Source: Thecaphora thlaspeos
Lineage: Eukaryota > Basidiomycota > Ustilaginomycetes > Urocystidales > Glomosporiaceae
Length of the DNA: 64,000 nucleotides
Direction of reading: 5' to 3'
NCBI GenBank assembly: GCA_900291925.1
Contig: UWYS01000001.1
Span: forward strand, 1,650,325 to 1,714,324
Shown one piece after another: positions 46,669-57,757 of this stretch (the stretch's first letter is position 1; each line of letters opens with the position of its first letter). Made by a program: the position numbers and the translations under genes. The notes under the pieces were generated by a model, which worked only from the letters and a program-made list of their open reading frames with translations, had not been told where the DNA came from and searched no databases.

Positions 46669-47857
46669 ACAGCCAGCAGTCTCGGGGGCAGGTGCCGAGA
46701 TAGAATCACAAGGGCCGTCGACGCCAGCACCAGCTTCTGCAGAACCGCCTGCGTCCTCGACAGCAACAGCAACAGCAACAGCATCGGCAGCAGCTACAAA
46801 CGAACCGCTGGACATCGAAATGGACCAGTCAATCAGTACGCCTCCCTTGCCGCCGACCTCGGTTCCCGGCGAGACCATCGCGCCTATCTCGACGCCAACC
46901 ACCGCGACTCCGGAGGTCCCGAGCGTGCCAGAAGCCTCGGCATCAACGGCAGCCACAGCGACAGCTCTCGCCGAATCGAATGGAACGCCTGCCCCGGGGG
47001 GAGCCGACTTGTCAAACGCCATCGTGATAGACAGCGACGACGAAGAAGACGTGCCGCTCGCATTCGTGCCCAAGATCGGCGAAGGCAGCGAAGCGCCGCG
47101 ACTGCAGACAGACACCGGCGGCACCGGCGATGGCCCTTCGACCACAACGACCTCAGCAGCGGGTGTCGCGCAGGGCGCCATCGACCTGACAGTGGACGAC
47201 AGCCCAGCGCTCAGGAATATGGCCGACCCTTGGAGCTCTGCGGCACCCTCGCCCTTCGTGGAACAGGCGGACACAGAGGCAGACGACGATCCCGGCTCGG
47301 ACCTCTTTGGCGACGGAGACCAGCAGAGCACCAACGGCGCCGAGAGCAAGGACGGCGATGCGCCACTGGCCACCACCACGTCCACCTCTGTGGTCGACGA
47401 TCAGAGCGCCCAGACCGTTGCAGCCAACTTCGCCACCAACGCGACGACCAACCCGTTTGGCGGGATGGATTTCTCCTCGCTCGGCATCGACATGTCCAAC
47501 CTGCCGGACATGTCGGCCTTCACCTCGACCTCGTCTGGCGGCGGTGGCGGCGGTGGTGGGACAGGCGGTATGGGCGGTCTCGACCTCTCGTCTCTCGGCG
47601 GCATGATGGGTATCGACATGAGCAGCTTCAACGTCGGCTCCGGCGGCGGCGAAGGGGAGGCGTTCTCGCTAGGAGGCAGCGGAAGTGGTGCGGGAGGCGA
47701 AGGAGGGCTGGAAGGTCTCGATCTGAGCAACTTTGACTTCTCCAGCCTGGCGGGAAGCGGGAACGGCGATGGGACCGTGGCGGGAGGAGAGATTGATCTC
47801 GGTGCGTTCTTGCAGGGTTACGGGAGCAAAGGCGGACAGCAGTCGAGCGGTAGCTGA
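45998..47857 (+). CDS. Poly-glutamine nuclear-type protein with two SUMO-interacting-like motifs
   Basis: Exons 45998..46363 and 46457..47857 (GTACGT / TTGCAG, phase 0); 588 residues. Residues about 45-150 are helical and conserved-looking (HQRALAIQASLREIVLQTAY, RYLALVRGLRDYLLHAQVSL), followed by an Ala/Glu helix and 31 consecutive Gln. The remainder is disordered, Ser/Thr/Gly-rich, with AIVIDSDDEED and AIDLTVDDSP, both resembling SUMO-interacting motifs, and short acidic/aromatic repeats (FSSLGIDMSNL, DLSSLGGMMGIDMSS). Such composition fits a transcription co-regulator such as a Mediator-type subunit, but I cannot assign a family. Confidence 0.75.
46580..46672 (+). repeat. CAG/CAA trinucleotide repeat coding 31 Gln
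   Basis: Thirty-one in-frame CAG and CAA codons in the poly-Gln protein. The mix of the two codons suggests selection for the Gln run rather than pure slippage. Confidence 0.95.
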
Positions 47858-48190
47858 ACGTGCGTGGAGAGCTTTGGGATGAATGTAGCTGTCGAGTTGG
47901 AATCGACAAGGAGGGCGAAGACACGCCGTGTGCGCTATGCAGGCCAGCCAGAGAGAGGGTATCGACGGACGACGCAAGGTCAAGCGCCTGTTGCGTGGCG
48001 TATGGAGAAGGGCGTCGGTGTGTCTTTGGACCCTGAGCGACCCTCCCAGAAAGAAAAGTCGGGTCGAAATGTCGAACAAAAAGAGGGGCTTCTAGAAACT
48101 CGCTCACTTCTTTTCGACGCACCACTCCACACTTGCTCTTCCCCGCTCTCCTCTCGCCTCTCGTGCTTCCCTCTCCTCTGGTCCTCGACG
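47858..48190. other. Intergenic
   Basis: 3' flank of the poly-Gln gene and CT-rich leader of the methyltransferase gene. No gene seen. Confidence 0.5.
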
Positions 48191-49197
48191 ATGGTCTGCG
48201 CCGGACCAGACTACAGCCTCCTCTCGTACTGGGAAACGCGTTTCGGTGGCAGGGATGCGCGGAAAAACGAGGGACTCGGCTTCGAATGGCTCTCCTCTGG
48301 TGTGGATCTGATCGAAGCAGCCAGTACCCACCTCGACGCCATATCGCAGCACACCACTGCCCCGCTACGAATCCTACACATCGGCGTTGGATCTTCACAC
48401 CTCTCCGCGACACTGCACGATCGACTCACATCTCGCGCGTTCAAGGGATCCTTTCGAATTGTCAATATCGACTTTTCGCCTTCCTCCATCTCTTCGGCGA
48501 AACAGGCAGATGTAGGTCGAGATATGATCTACCAAACCGTCGATCTACTCTGTTGGAAACAGGTGAAATCTCTTCTCTTCTCTTCCTCGGTACACAAACG
48601 ATACAGCATGACGGCCACGACGACCTCAGAGGACAAGGGTACGACGTCATTCTGGATAAGAGTACCACCGACTCAATCGCGACTGGTGTAGAGTGGTTAT
48701 TCGTCCTTCATCTCGACGCTACCACCGTCCCCACCACCACGACGGAGCATAGGCAAGATACGACGATACTTCATCTCAATGTGCAATCGGCAAAGGATGA
48801 CGTTTGTCCCATTGTATGGCAACGTCTCAAAGAACAACAGGAGCGACAAGGCAAGAAACATCTCAGACTCTCGCCTGTCCACCTGCTTTCGCTCCACATG
48901 GCCGCCATCTCGAGAGCAGACCAGCAGAGGAGAGGAACGAGGTGGTATTGTCTCAGTTATTCGGCAGATAGGTGGAGGGACGTCTCGCCCTTTCCGACCG
49001 CCACGACGACAACGGCGGCGACCACGACGGCAGACACGCACGCGTCGCCAGACGGTTGGCCATGGAGCGTGGTCGAGCAAACGCCAGTGCAAGTCACGCC
49101 CATCAAGAGCAAGGAGAAAGGCAAGGTGCAGACGCCCGTCGTCTTTACTCCCGCGGTGTTCCATACGGCCTATGTACTCGAGTTCGGCGGGACATGA
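48191..49197 (+). CDS. Class I SAM-dependent methyltransferase (METTL13/EFM-like)
   Basis: Exons 48191..48562 and 48607..49197; 320 residues. The N-terminus DYSLLSYWETRFGGRD with EWL downstream is typical of the METTL13/ECE2-type family; motif I is ILHIGVGSSHLS, an acidic residue in IVNIDFSPSSI follows, and across the intron comes YDVILDKSTTDSI, the family's motif IV region. Relatives methylate lysines of elongation factor 1A; the substrate here is not known. The intron is only 44 nt (GTGAAA...ATACAG). A Thr-rich insert lies near residue 270. Third codon positions have lower GC than most neighbours. Confidence 0.82.
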
Positions 49198-49478
49198 CGA
49201 GCGGCGGTCCGAGGGAATGCCAAAGGCCGATATGGGGGAGAGAGCGTGTGTGTGCGGTGTCGTGCTTGACTACGCAGGCGAGCGTCGCTGCGAGGGCCAT
49301 GACAAACAAGGCAAAAGGTCAATGTCAGCGCCAGCATCCAGCGGTCGCAGCTGTATCATCGCAGCGGCCAACTCACCTTTGCACTGAGAAGCTTTTCGCG
49401 CAACGCCCGCTCCCTCGCCGCTTCGTCCACCTCGTCCCTCTTGGACCCGTTGACGTCCTCGTCATCCTCGCTGTCGTC

Positions 49479-51045
49479 TCACTTGCTCCGCTTGGCCCTG
49501 CTGCCACGCGATCGGCTAGATTCGCCTCGGCGGCTGCTGGAATCGCGATGCTCCTCCTCACCGTCCTCGTCGGCAGCTCGTCTCCTACGACTGCTGGTCT
49601 CTCTCCTGTCTGGGCTCCTGTTCCTGCTCCTGTTCCTGCTCCTGCTCCTGCTCCTGCTCGGGCTTCCACTGTCGCTCCTCGCCTTGCTCCTCTCTCGTCC
49701 GATCCGTTCGTGCCCGGGAGAGGACGGTTTCGTCTGCGCTCTCTCGTCGTCATCCTTGCCGCGGGACCTCTTGCTGCTCCTCGAATAGTCCGGCGTGACG
49801 GATCGGTCGTCCCTAGCGTCTCGTCGGCTGCGTTCGGGCCTGTACCTTTCCCGACTCCTGTTCCGACTCCGACTCCTCGCTGCCGCCGGCGACCGCCTGT
49901 CGTACCTCTTGCTCCTCTCCCTGTCGTCATAGCGGTATCGATCGCGGTCGTCGTTTCGTCTGCGGTCGTCCGCTCGGTCGCAATCGCCTCGCCTGCTGGG
50001 TTGGTAGCGGTCGCGTGGCTCGGAGCAGTAGCGATCGCGCTCGTATCGCTCAGAGCTCGGCCTGCTGCTGCTCTGTTTGCGGTCGTGGTCGTCTCGCAGG
50101 CGGTGGCTAGGCTCGGGAACGCTGGCCGTCGACGTCGGAAGCTGCTGCTGCTGCGGCGGCGGCGGCGAGCGCCGGTCGTGTGACGGACGAGGCTGTGCGT
50201 CCGCTCGCAATGCCGAAGGGTGGCCGTCTGGCGGTGCAGCTTTAGCTCCCCAGCCCGAGTCCTGGACGTGCGTGCTGACGTTTCCGCTCTTGTCTTTGAA
50301 AGTCAACGCGGCCTGACCCTGTCCCTGATTGCTCGCGTATCCCCTCTGCTCGTACTGATCCCTTACCACTGACGCCGGTCCGGCAAGAGCGCCTCTGTCC
50401 CACCTCGATCCACTCCTCCCTCCCGCCCCCACCGGAGGCTTAGGGACCTGCTGCGCTGCACCACGACCGCCTTGCCACTGTGCGATATCCTGCCTTTGCC
50501 TCACCTGTCGGAGCATGGCTTCGTCCTGGTCCCTCTTCTTGCGCATCTCTTCCTTCTTCTGCTCGACGAACAGGGCGGGGATACCCCCCGGCGATTCCTG
50601 AGCCGAGAGCAGGAGCGTCCAGAGTTCCTTTAGGAAGGGTGTGGTCTGGGACTCGAGGAAGCCCGTGAGCGAGATCTGCATCTTTTTGGGGTCGGGGAAC
50701 TGGCGTTGCGGCGGTGGCGGTGGCGGGGGCGGAAGAGCGTGTCAGTCTGGATGTTGCTCACATTGTCCCGCTGAAGCCGGAGCGACGTCAAGGACGCCAC
50801 AGACCTACCCGTTCATCCTCCAGCATGCCCGCAACGTACTCAAGCACGACATCGTCCTCGAAGCCGAGCATCTCAGTGACCCTTGTGGCCATCCAGGACT
50901 TTATAATGGTCAGCTCGACCTTGCTCATGTCGACCTTACGGTCAAAGTTGGAGGGGAACTTGAGCGTCTTTAGCAGAGCGGCATCCTTGTTCTTGAAGCG
51001 AGAGTCTTGGTCGGCCGAGATGCCCTTGTAGCCTGAGTCGGCCAT
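49479..51045 (-). CDS. PWI-domain, RS-rich splicing protein (SRRM1/SRm160-like)
   Basis: Exons 51045..50809 and 50699..49479 (GTAGGT / CCAG, phase 0); 485 residues. The PWI domain spans about residues 25-115 (VDMSKVELTIIKSWMATRVT, EYVAGMLEDERFPDPKKMQI, LTGFLESQTTPFLKELWTLL). A charged helix (KKEEMRKKRDQDEAMLRQVR) follows, then 250 residues rich in Arg, Ser and Asp ending in an alternating RS region with SRSRSRSRNRSRNRS. SRRM1 is a splicing coactivator and exon-junction partner. Length is shorter than the animal protein but the order PWI then RS is the same. Antisense frames here are shadows of the repetitive RS codons. Confidence 0.9.
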
Positions 51046-51370
51046 CTCGGGATGGAGATATATGTGTCGATGAAGAGAAGCAGGGCACGGGTGACGAGAG
51101 CAGAAGAAGAGGTAGATGATGGACGAGAAGAACGTATGTAAAATGCAGACCCGACCGCGCCGCATTGCACACGCACACGCGCCCGCCCCTGTTTTTCCGA
51201 AAAAGGCGCCAGCGGAAAAGTGGAGCGCCCAAAAAGCGGCCGCTCCTCTTTCTCACTCCTAGCTGGCAGGTCACGACGACGACGACGACGACGGCAAACA
51301 AGAGTGTCATTTCCATTAAATCTCACCAACACAATCACGAGCCAGATCGAAGCTACCGTACACACTCTCC
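51046..51370. other. Intergenic between two minus-strand genes
   Basis: Upstream region of the PWI gene and 3' flank of the isomerase gene, with a GAC repeat at about 51275-51293. No gene seen. Confidence 0.5.
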
Positions 51371-52427
51371 TCACAGCTTGGAGAAGACCGGCTTCTGTTT
51401 CTGCATCACCGCCAGCATGGCCATCGGCAGGTCGTCCGACTGTAGCAGGCCCGAGTTGAGCGCCTGCGTGTAGCGCAGCCCCTCTTCGACGCTGTGCCGT
51501 TGGCGCCCGTGGTCGTGCAGGATGGCTCCTTGGTTGTCAGTCAGCAAACAGCTTTCCAGCGCCACGCGAGCACGCCCACTCGTCAACTCACCTGTGGTCT
51601 CGTCCATGCAGCATAAAGATCTTGGTCGCCCGCACCGCCACGGGTGCCTTGCTGGCAATCTCGCTGGCCGTCTGGATCGCAGCGGCTGTAGCAGACCGAG
51701 AGGCAACCGGCGGATGGGAGGGCGGAAAGCTCAGCGACAGGCAACGGTATCAAGCTCCACCGAGCGACCGCGGGACGAACCACCACTCACCCACGACCTC
51801 CTCCCTTCCCCCGTCGACGACACGGCCAAGGAACCCGATCCTCTGCGCCTCTTCGGCACCAAACTCCCTAGCCGTCAAGGCCAGCTCCCTCGCGATCGAG
51901 TCGTTGCCCACAATCTTGGGGAACCGCTGCAGTGTCCCAATGTCGGCCGCGAGACCGGCGTCGACCTCCTTGATGCTGAACCTCGTCCCCTTTGCCGCGT
52001 ACCGGATGTCGCAGGCCGACATGATGTCGACCGCCAGCCCGAAAGCGACGTTGTGCGCCGCGGCGATGACGGGCTTCTCGACGTGCTCGAACCAGCTGAT
52101 GGCCTGCTGGAAGTCGGCGAGGTGGCGGCGCATCGTCACCGCCTTGCGCGCCGCGTCCGGCTGCGCCGCCATCACCTCGGACAGGCTGGCGTTCATCAGG
52201 TCCAGACCCGCCGTGAACGCGCGTCCTTCGCCGGACAGCACGATGGCGCACACGTCGCCGTCGTCGCGCACGCGTTCGAGGATCGCCTGCATCTCCTGCC
52301 ACTTGGGATCGATAAACGCGTTGACGGGAGGGCGGTTGAAGGACATGTGCAGCACGCCGTCCGCCGCCATCTCGAGCTTGTGGTACTTGGGCGACGCAAA
52401 GCCCGTGTATGGCTTGGGGTACGACAT
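51371..52427 (-). CDS. Peroxisomal delta(3,5)-delta(2,4)-dienoyl-CoA isomerase (ECH1/Dci1-like)
   Basis: Exons 52427..51791, 51685..51592, 51491..51371; 283 residues. Crotonase fold: HMSFNRPPVNAFIDPKWQEM, the oxyanion-hole segment GRAFTAGLDL, and KPVIAAAHNVAFGLAVDI. The segment KEVDAGLAADIGTLQRFPK carries the catalytic Glu and Asp that set ECH1 apart from ordinary hydratases. Phase-matched joining of exon 3 gives GRDHSVEEGLRYTQALNSGL, the family C-terminus, and the chain ends in Ser-Lys-Leu (peroxisomal signal). It reshuffles double bonds during beta-oxidation of unsaturated fatty acids. Confidence 0.94.
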
Positions 52428-53010
52428 GGTGCTGCTGGGTGGTGCTGATGAGGCGATGCGGTACGGTGCGGTACGGTGCGGTGCGGCGCGACGTTGCTGA
52501 CTGGTGAGAGAGAGGGTGTCGTGGAGCGGAAGCAAGATATGAGGAGCAAGCAATGAGGAGCAAGCAACGAGGTGATCTCGATACGGAGCAAGGCACAGAC
52601 GCCTGCGAAGACGGCTGAAAGGCAACTCTCAACTCTTGCAGGCGCGCCGGCAGGTCCGGGAGCCGAAGCTAGCCGGACCGCCGACCGGAGAGGCGGCACG
52701 CGCGGCCCTCCCTTTTTCCCTCGCCCACCTCTCCTTGGCAGCCATCCCTCACCCCTCACCCTCTCTTCTCGCCATCCTACGGCTCGAAGAGCCACCACCG
52801 CTCCTCAGCACATCCCAAAGAGAATAGTCTGGACAATCTTCGAGCGGGCTAGAGGGAGAGAAAAAAATCACAGAGTTTTGGAGAGCGATGCTAGATGTGG
52901 CAATGGGTAAGCAGGCTTCGCGGCTCGTGCCCACGTCGAGAATCTCTATTTGTAACAGCCGAGTGACGACACCAAGTGCCAAGACGGTCGATCGAGCCAG
53001 AGACGCGGCG
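52428..53010. other. Intergenic between isomerase and aminotransferase
   Basis: Promoter of the isomerase gene, with a short GGTAC/GGTGC repeat at 52460-52485. Nothing else seen. Confidence 0.5.
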
Positions 53011-54663
53011 CTACTGTAGCTTCGGCATCTCCTTGCCCGCCTCCTTCCACGCCTCGAGGACGACGTCGCGGAGCCGGACAAATGCCTCCTCGACGTCCTC
53101 CTCGCGGATGACGCTGAAGCTCGCCCGGACGTAGCACGTCTTGCGCCCGTCCGGAAGGAAGGCCATGCCGGGTACCGCGAGCACGCCGGCCGCCTTGGCC
53201 TTGTCGCCGATCAGGGCAAAAGAGTCTCCCTCGTCGTCTGCCTCGCCTGTCGGCGGCAGGTTGAGCTTGATCCACAGGAACATGCCCGCTACCGGTGCAA
53301 CCCACGAAGCGACGCCCGACGCCGAGAGCACCGCGCGCGCCTTGGCCTCAAAGTTGTCGCGCTTGCGCTCGTAGAAGGCGGCGACACTGTCGGCGTGACG
53401 CAGAAAGCCCTCGACCCCCCAGAAGCTGAGGATCTTGTAGGCAACCGCGCTCGACACGCCCGAGGGCTGGAGGTTGCTGACGGCCGTGTTGGCGTCGATG
53501 GCGTCGAGCAGCTCGACGGGGCCCGTCGCGAAGCCGAGGCGCAGGCCGGCGGCGAGAATCTTCGAGAAGGACTCGAAGCGCAGCACGCGGCCCGTACCGT
53601 GAATGTCGCGGCCCTCGTCCTCGAGCGACCAGTAGCTTCGCGAGCGCTGGCGGGCGACGGGGTCCTGCCCGAGCCCTTCAAAGTTGATGTAGTAGTATGG
53701 GTCGTCCTCGAGGATCATAAAGTCGTGCTCGCGCGCGACGGCGAGAATCTGTCGTTTGCGCTCGTCGGACGCGGTGGTGCCGGCGGGGTTGGCGCCAGTT
53801 GGCGTGGTGTAGAGGCACTTGGGTCGGGGGAGGCCCTTGGTCGCGGTCGCCGTGTCCCAGTGCTTCATCGTCTGGACCAGCGCATCGCCGCTCATACCTT
53901 GTGAGTCGCTCTCGATGGGGACGATGCTGACCCTCAGCATGACGAGGGCCGGCAGGATGCCTGTGTAGACGGGCGAGTCGGTGAGGATGACGTCGCCGGG
54001 GTTGAGAAGGGCCTCGAAAGCCTGCAGCAGCGTATAGATGAGGATGAAAACGAGATCCATGTCAGTGAGAAGCACCATTGATGAATCACTACTTTCATCA
54101 CTACTTTGGCTCCTACGACGACGCACCTTGTTGAGAAGATCCTGACTGCCAACGCCCGTAGTGATGCGCCAGGCGGACCTACCCGCGACGCCGTCGAGCT
54201 TGTCCCCGGGCCTGACGAGCTCCCTCTGGTGCATGCGAACCTGCATGTCGGTCAGCCACTGGACGAGGCGCGGCGGACCGGACGTGGCGCCGTACTGGAG
54301 CGCCTCCTCGAGCTCCTCTCCCACGATCTCGAGCGTCGTGGGCGCGCCGGTGGCCGAGTCGAGACCGGCCTCGGAGTCGGGCTTGAGCGTGAGGCTGATG
54401 TTGGCGAGCGGGAAGGTCTGCGAGGCCGGCTTGCCCGCGAGGAGCGAGAGCATGCCGGGGATGCGCTCGGCGGGTAAGAGGGCTCGGATGGCCGAGGCAG
54501 GTCGGAGCGCGACGGATTCCGAGAAGCGAGCCGGATTGACCCTCTTGGCCTGCGGGACAGTGCTGGCGCCAGCGCTGCCGTTAGCGGTCGCGGTGGCCTG
54601 CTTGGTGCCGACAGAAACGGCCTTCTCCATCGAGAGAGGGATGACGTCGGCTGAGGGTGCCAT
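53011..54663 (-). CDS. Aromatic / 2-aminoadipate aminotransferase (Aro8-like, PLP class I)
   Basis: Exons 54663..54127 and 54021..53011; 515 residues. Fold type I signatures: GSQDLLNK-AFEALLNPGDVI across the intron, YTTPTGANPAGTTASDERKR with the substrate-contacting Asn-Pro, ILEDDPYYYINFEG, and RFESFSKILAAGLRLGF with the PLP-binding Lys. Relatives transfer amino groups in Phe/Tyr/Trp and lysine (2-aminoadipate) metabolism. No peroxisomal signal; a cytosolic place is likely. The 105-nt intron (GTGCGT...CTGCAG) is a multiple of three and contains no stop, so an unspliced message would encode 35 extra residues at the junction; family alignment shows it is an intron. Confidence 0.92.
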   Translation of the reverse strand: MAPSADVIPLSMEKAVSVGTKQATATANGSAGASTVPQAKRVNPARFSESVALRPASAIRALLPAERIPGMLSLLAGKPASQTFPLANISLTLKPDSEAGLDSATGAPTTLEIVGEELEEALQYGATSGPPRLVQWLTDMQVRMHQRELVRPGDKLDGVAGRSAWRITTGVGSQDLLNKVRRRRSQSSDESSDSSMVLLTDMDLVFILIYTLLQAFEALLNPGDVILTDSPVYTGILPALVMLRVSIVPIESDSQGMSGDALVQTMKHWDTATATKGLPRPKCLYTTPTGANPAGTTASDERKRQILAVAREHDFMILEDDPYYYINFEGLGQDPVARQRSRSYWSLEDEGRDIHGTGRVLRFESFSKILAAGLRLGFATGPVELLDAIDANTAVSNLQPSGVSSAVAYKILSFWGVEGFLRHADSVAAFYERKRDNFEAKARAVLSASGVASWVAPVAGMFLWIKLNLPPTGEADDEGDSFALIGDKAKAAGVLAVPGMAFLPDGRKTCYVRASFSVIREEDVEEAFVRLRDVVLEAWKEAGKEMPKLQ

Positions 54664-56384
54664 GGCGACGGAGGGAAGCGTTGGGGTGTGTGATTAGACG
54701 GAGCGGGGGTCGAGATTGTCGTTGGACCGTTTGGAAAGGTTCTTTGGCAATGCTCCGCGTCCGGTCGACTGGAGCGTGCGTGCTGCGATTGCGGAGCCCG
54801 TCTGTCGAGGGGATGTGGCAAGTTTATCTACGAGCTTTGCAATGGAGGATAAGCGATGGCGGAAATGGCGCTTGGATCTTCGGGACAAGAGGCGGACGGG
54901 GGACGCTGTAGCAAGATTGAAGCGGGTGACGATGAGCGGTAAGCGGTAACGAAAGCGTGAGCGAGTGTCGAAGTGTCGATGGAGTAATGGCGTGGGAGGG
55001 GGCGGAAGGGACGATGCGAGAAGGACAATCTTCAATGGTATATGAGGGCAGGACGGTAAGGGGCGTCGAGCGTTGAGGCGACGACGAGGGCGAGTCAGAG
55101 GGTCGGTCCGTCGGTTTATCGGCCGTTGTTCGGCGGCCAGCCAAGCCATCAGCGGCGTCGAGCCGATTGACTTTGGCCTCTCCGAGAGGCCTGTTGGCGT
55201 TTCCTTCGGCTTTTTCACCGACGACCAAAGGGGCTCCCTCTCGCCAGCTCGCTCCTCGCGGCCCGAATCGATGGTGATACCGTAGCGCCCCCCCCCCTCT
55301 TCGAAGACCGGCATTGCTTCCGCCCGTCCCGCTCTAGCCGCACCTCCCTCTGCCCCGTATGAAGCTGACCACACACGCACGGCGTTTTGAGCTGATGGCG
55401 AGGCAGCAGGGCGAGCGTTTCGGATGTGAAGGCAGGGCGGGTCACCTACCTGTATCTCGCTCAGCCTCGCGTGGCGAGATTTGGCAGGCGGCCAAAGAGG
55501 GGTTTTTGTTATTGTTATTGTTATTGTTATTGTTTTTTTTTTTCTTTGTTTTCTCTCTCCCGCCCCCTCTTGGCGGCATTTTTCCGTTTGCTCGGCAAAT
55601 TAGCCAGACCGGCATATCTGGCACGTCCAGGAGGCAGGCCCGCATATTCCTCATCAGGGGCGAAGCAGAGACAGACGTCTTGTGACGACGACGACGACGA
55701 CGACGAGCTTCGACGAGGGTACGGATATGGAGCAGGTCCTCTCGGGCCAAGGTTATGAGAGGGGCTAAAGTTGACGCAATGTCCGAACGACCTGAACGTA
55801 CAGACAAAAGACCGAAACAGCAAACCTCCCGGACCGTCGGTGACCGTTTAGATAAGCAGGCCAAACCCTAGCTACGACCCGGTGTCGGGGCGTCCAACGG
55901 GAATAGTTCTCACAAAGACGTAGGCGCAAGCAAGCTACGGCCGGTATGATGGTATACAATACGCGTACTCTCTACATATTGTACAAGTGTCGAGCTTCGA
56001 GGTGAAGAGGGTTCAAAGGAGGAGACACCCCCTTGTTCTTGTGCTCCTGTTATCTTTTGTCGGCACGCTCCGACAGCGAGTCGGAAAGGGACCCGTAACC
56101 ACATCCGGGGCTGAAGCCGGCGTCCTCGTGATGGCCAGGAGGTCCGGCCAGGGGTCTACCATGAGATCACCAACTCCCGCGCGGCCCTTCCGCGTGGTGT
56201 AGACGACGCAGGCGATTCGTTTTGCCGCGTGTAGCCGGCCACGCTCCATCGGCAGCGGATCCGTCTCGCTACCTTCTTATGAGCTCGAACCCTTCTTTCT
56301 TCGACAACGGCCACGACGACAGCGATGTCAAGCGGTGTGTATGAGCAAGTACGTACTTCACTATTACATCGCCCTCTGCCATGT
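54664..56384. other. Long intergenic region
   Basis: 1.7 kb without a supportable gene: aminotransferase promoter to about 55350, then a TTATTG repeat, a GAC/ACG run near 55683-55710 and the 3' flank of HEM25. Longest minus-strand frame (54694-55380) has no family likeness. Confidence 0.5.
55504..55543. repeat. TTATTG repeat with T run
   Basis: Several TTATTG units followed by a T run. Simple sequence, no coding role. Confidence 0.8.
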
Positions 56385-57757
56385 CTACGACTGCACCCGC
56401 ACGCCACTGCCACCCTCCGCCTTCTCCGCCTGCAACAGCAGCAGTCTTCTCCCATCTTCGCGCTCGCGGTACCACGTCCTCCCACCTTCAAAGATGCTCC
56501 ATCCAATCGCACTGCTCGCCGCCTTTCTCGCACATCGCAGTCCCAGCCCGTTGAGCAGTGCACCCGGCCCCGAAGTAGCGAGGAGGTGTCTTGTTATCGC
56601 CACGAGCGAGGGGCGAGGTGGTCTGCCCGGTCCGAGCGGGTTCCCGCTGATCTGTGAGAGGATCTCGGGCGGTGTGGTCTGCATGCGTGTCTTGATGATG
56701 TCGAACGGATGCGTGAGGACAGTCGCTAATGTGCCGGCTAGTAGGCCTGCGAGGACGTACCGGGGCGATGGTGATGACGATGAGGAGGAGGGACTTGAGG
56801 CCGTCAGCGGTCACTCCGCACGTAGCGAGCCCATGGACGATACGTGCCTACTCACCACTCGCCGTGACGATGCCCCAGCTGCCCGTCCCGGAGCCTGTGT
56901 CGGTGGCAGCCTTGGTGAGCGCGGCCAGCTCCACCTTGCATCCCTCGTACAGGGCGAGGTATAGCCCAGCGTACGGTGCATCGCGCAGCGCCGTAGCCGT
57001 GAAGCCCTGGAAGAAGCCACGGAAGCCTCCATTCGCGTAGATCTCGCGCAGCGAAGACCGTAGGGACGATTCGGCGGTTTGCGAGAAGTTGGACGACTAC
57101 ATGCGGCAAGAGAGACGGCATCGGGATACAGCGTCAGTTATCTCGTCTGCGTCTAGATCTTGATCCCATCTCGAGGGCGCGGATACTCGCCTCGAACCTC
57201 GCCTTGACGATCGTCACCGGACTGAGGATGAACCCAACCGCTACCCTCGCCACTGCTCCGGTCGTCAGGTTGCCAACGGTCGAGAGCTTGGCCATGGTGC
57301 TCGTGTTTCCCCTCTCGCTCTCAAGATTCGAGCCTGTGACCGACAGAAGAGGGATCTGGTGCGTCGAGGCTAGCCCTCTCAAACTCGAGACCGAGTAAAA
57401 GTAGAGCGCCACTCCAGGCACGTTGCGCACCACAGTGGGGATCGTCCCTCGCCATAGCCCTCTCCAGCCTTGCGTCTCGACGATATGGACCGTGACGTTG
57501 CGCAGTTTCTGTGTACGCGATAGCTTGGCCTCGCTCGGAGAGGCTCGACGTGGTTGAGATTCGGAGTGGGCATCGAACTGCTGCAGCCGCGTCTTGAGGA
57601 GGTCGAAGGGTTGAAGGAGGATGCAAGATGCCCCGCCGGATAGAGCACCAAAGGACAACGTGGCCAGCGGAGAGATACCTCCACCGCCGCTGCCTCTGGA
57701 CGAGCTGCTTGCGGACGACCGAGGCGGGGCAGGTATTGACGATGTAGAGGCAGACAT
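56385..57757 (-). CDS. HEM25: Mitochondrial glycine carrier (Hem25 / SLC25A38)
   Basis: Exons 57757..57191, 57096..56856, 56746..56385; 389 residues. Three mitochondrial-carrier repeats with the PxD/ExxK signatures: LQPFDLLKTRLQQ, LSPVTIVKARFE and THPFDIIKTRMQ. Additional family marks are WRGLWRGTIPTVVRNVPGVA and FRGFFQGFTATALRDAPYAG. Hem25 imports glycine into the matrix to start haem synthesis. The start is the Met in MSASTSSIPAPP. Intron 1 has GC instead of GT at its 5' end (GAG|GCGAGT); any nearby GT would break the frame. An unusual Arg/Glu tail follows the last helix. Confidence 0.92.

Noticed and set aside
46290..47385. Minus-strand frames with poly-Cys and poly-Leu runs
   Set aside because: They are the CAG/CAA repeat read in reverse complement.
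48972..50183. 403-codon plus-strand frame
   Set aside because: Spans the methyltransferase end and the antisense of the RS-repeat gene; composition is a shadow of RS codons.
54694..55380. 228-codon minus-strand frame upstream of the aminotransferase
   Set aside because: No recognisable domain; it lies where the aminotransferase promoter and leader should be.
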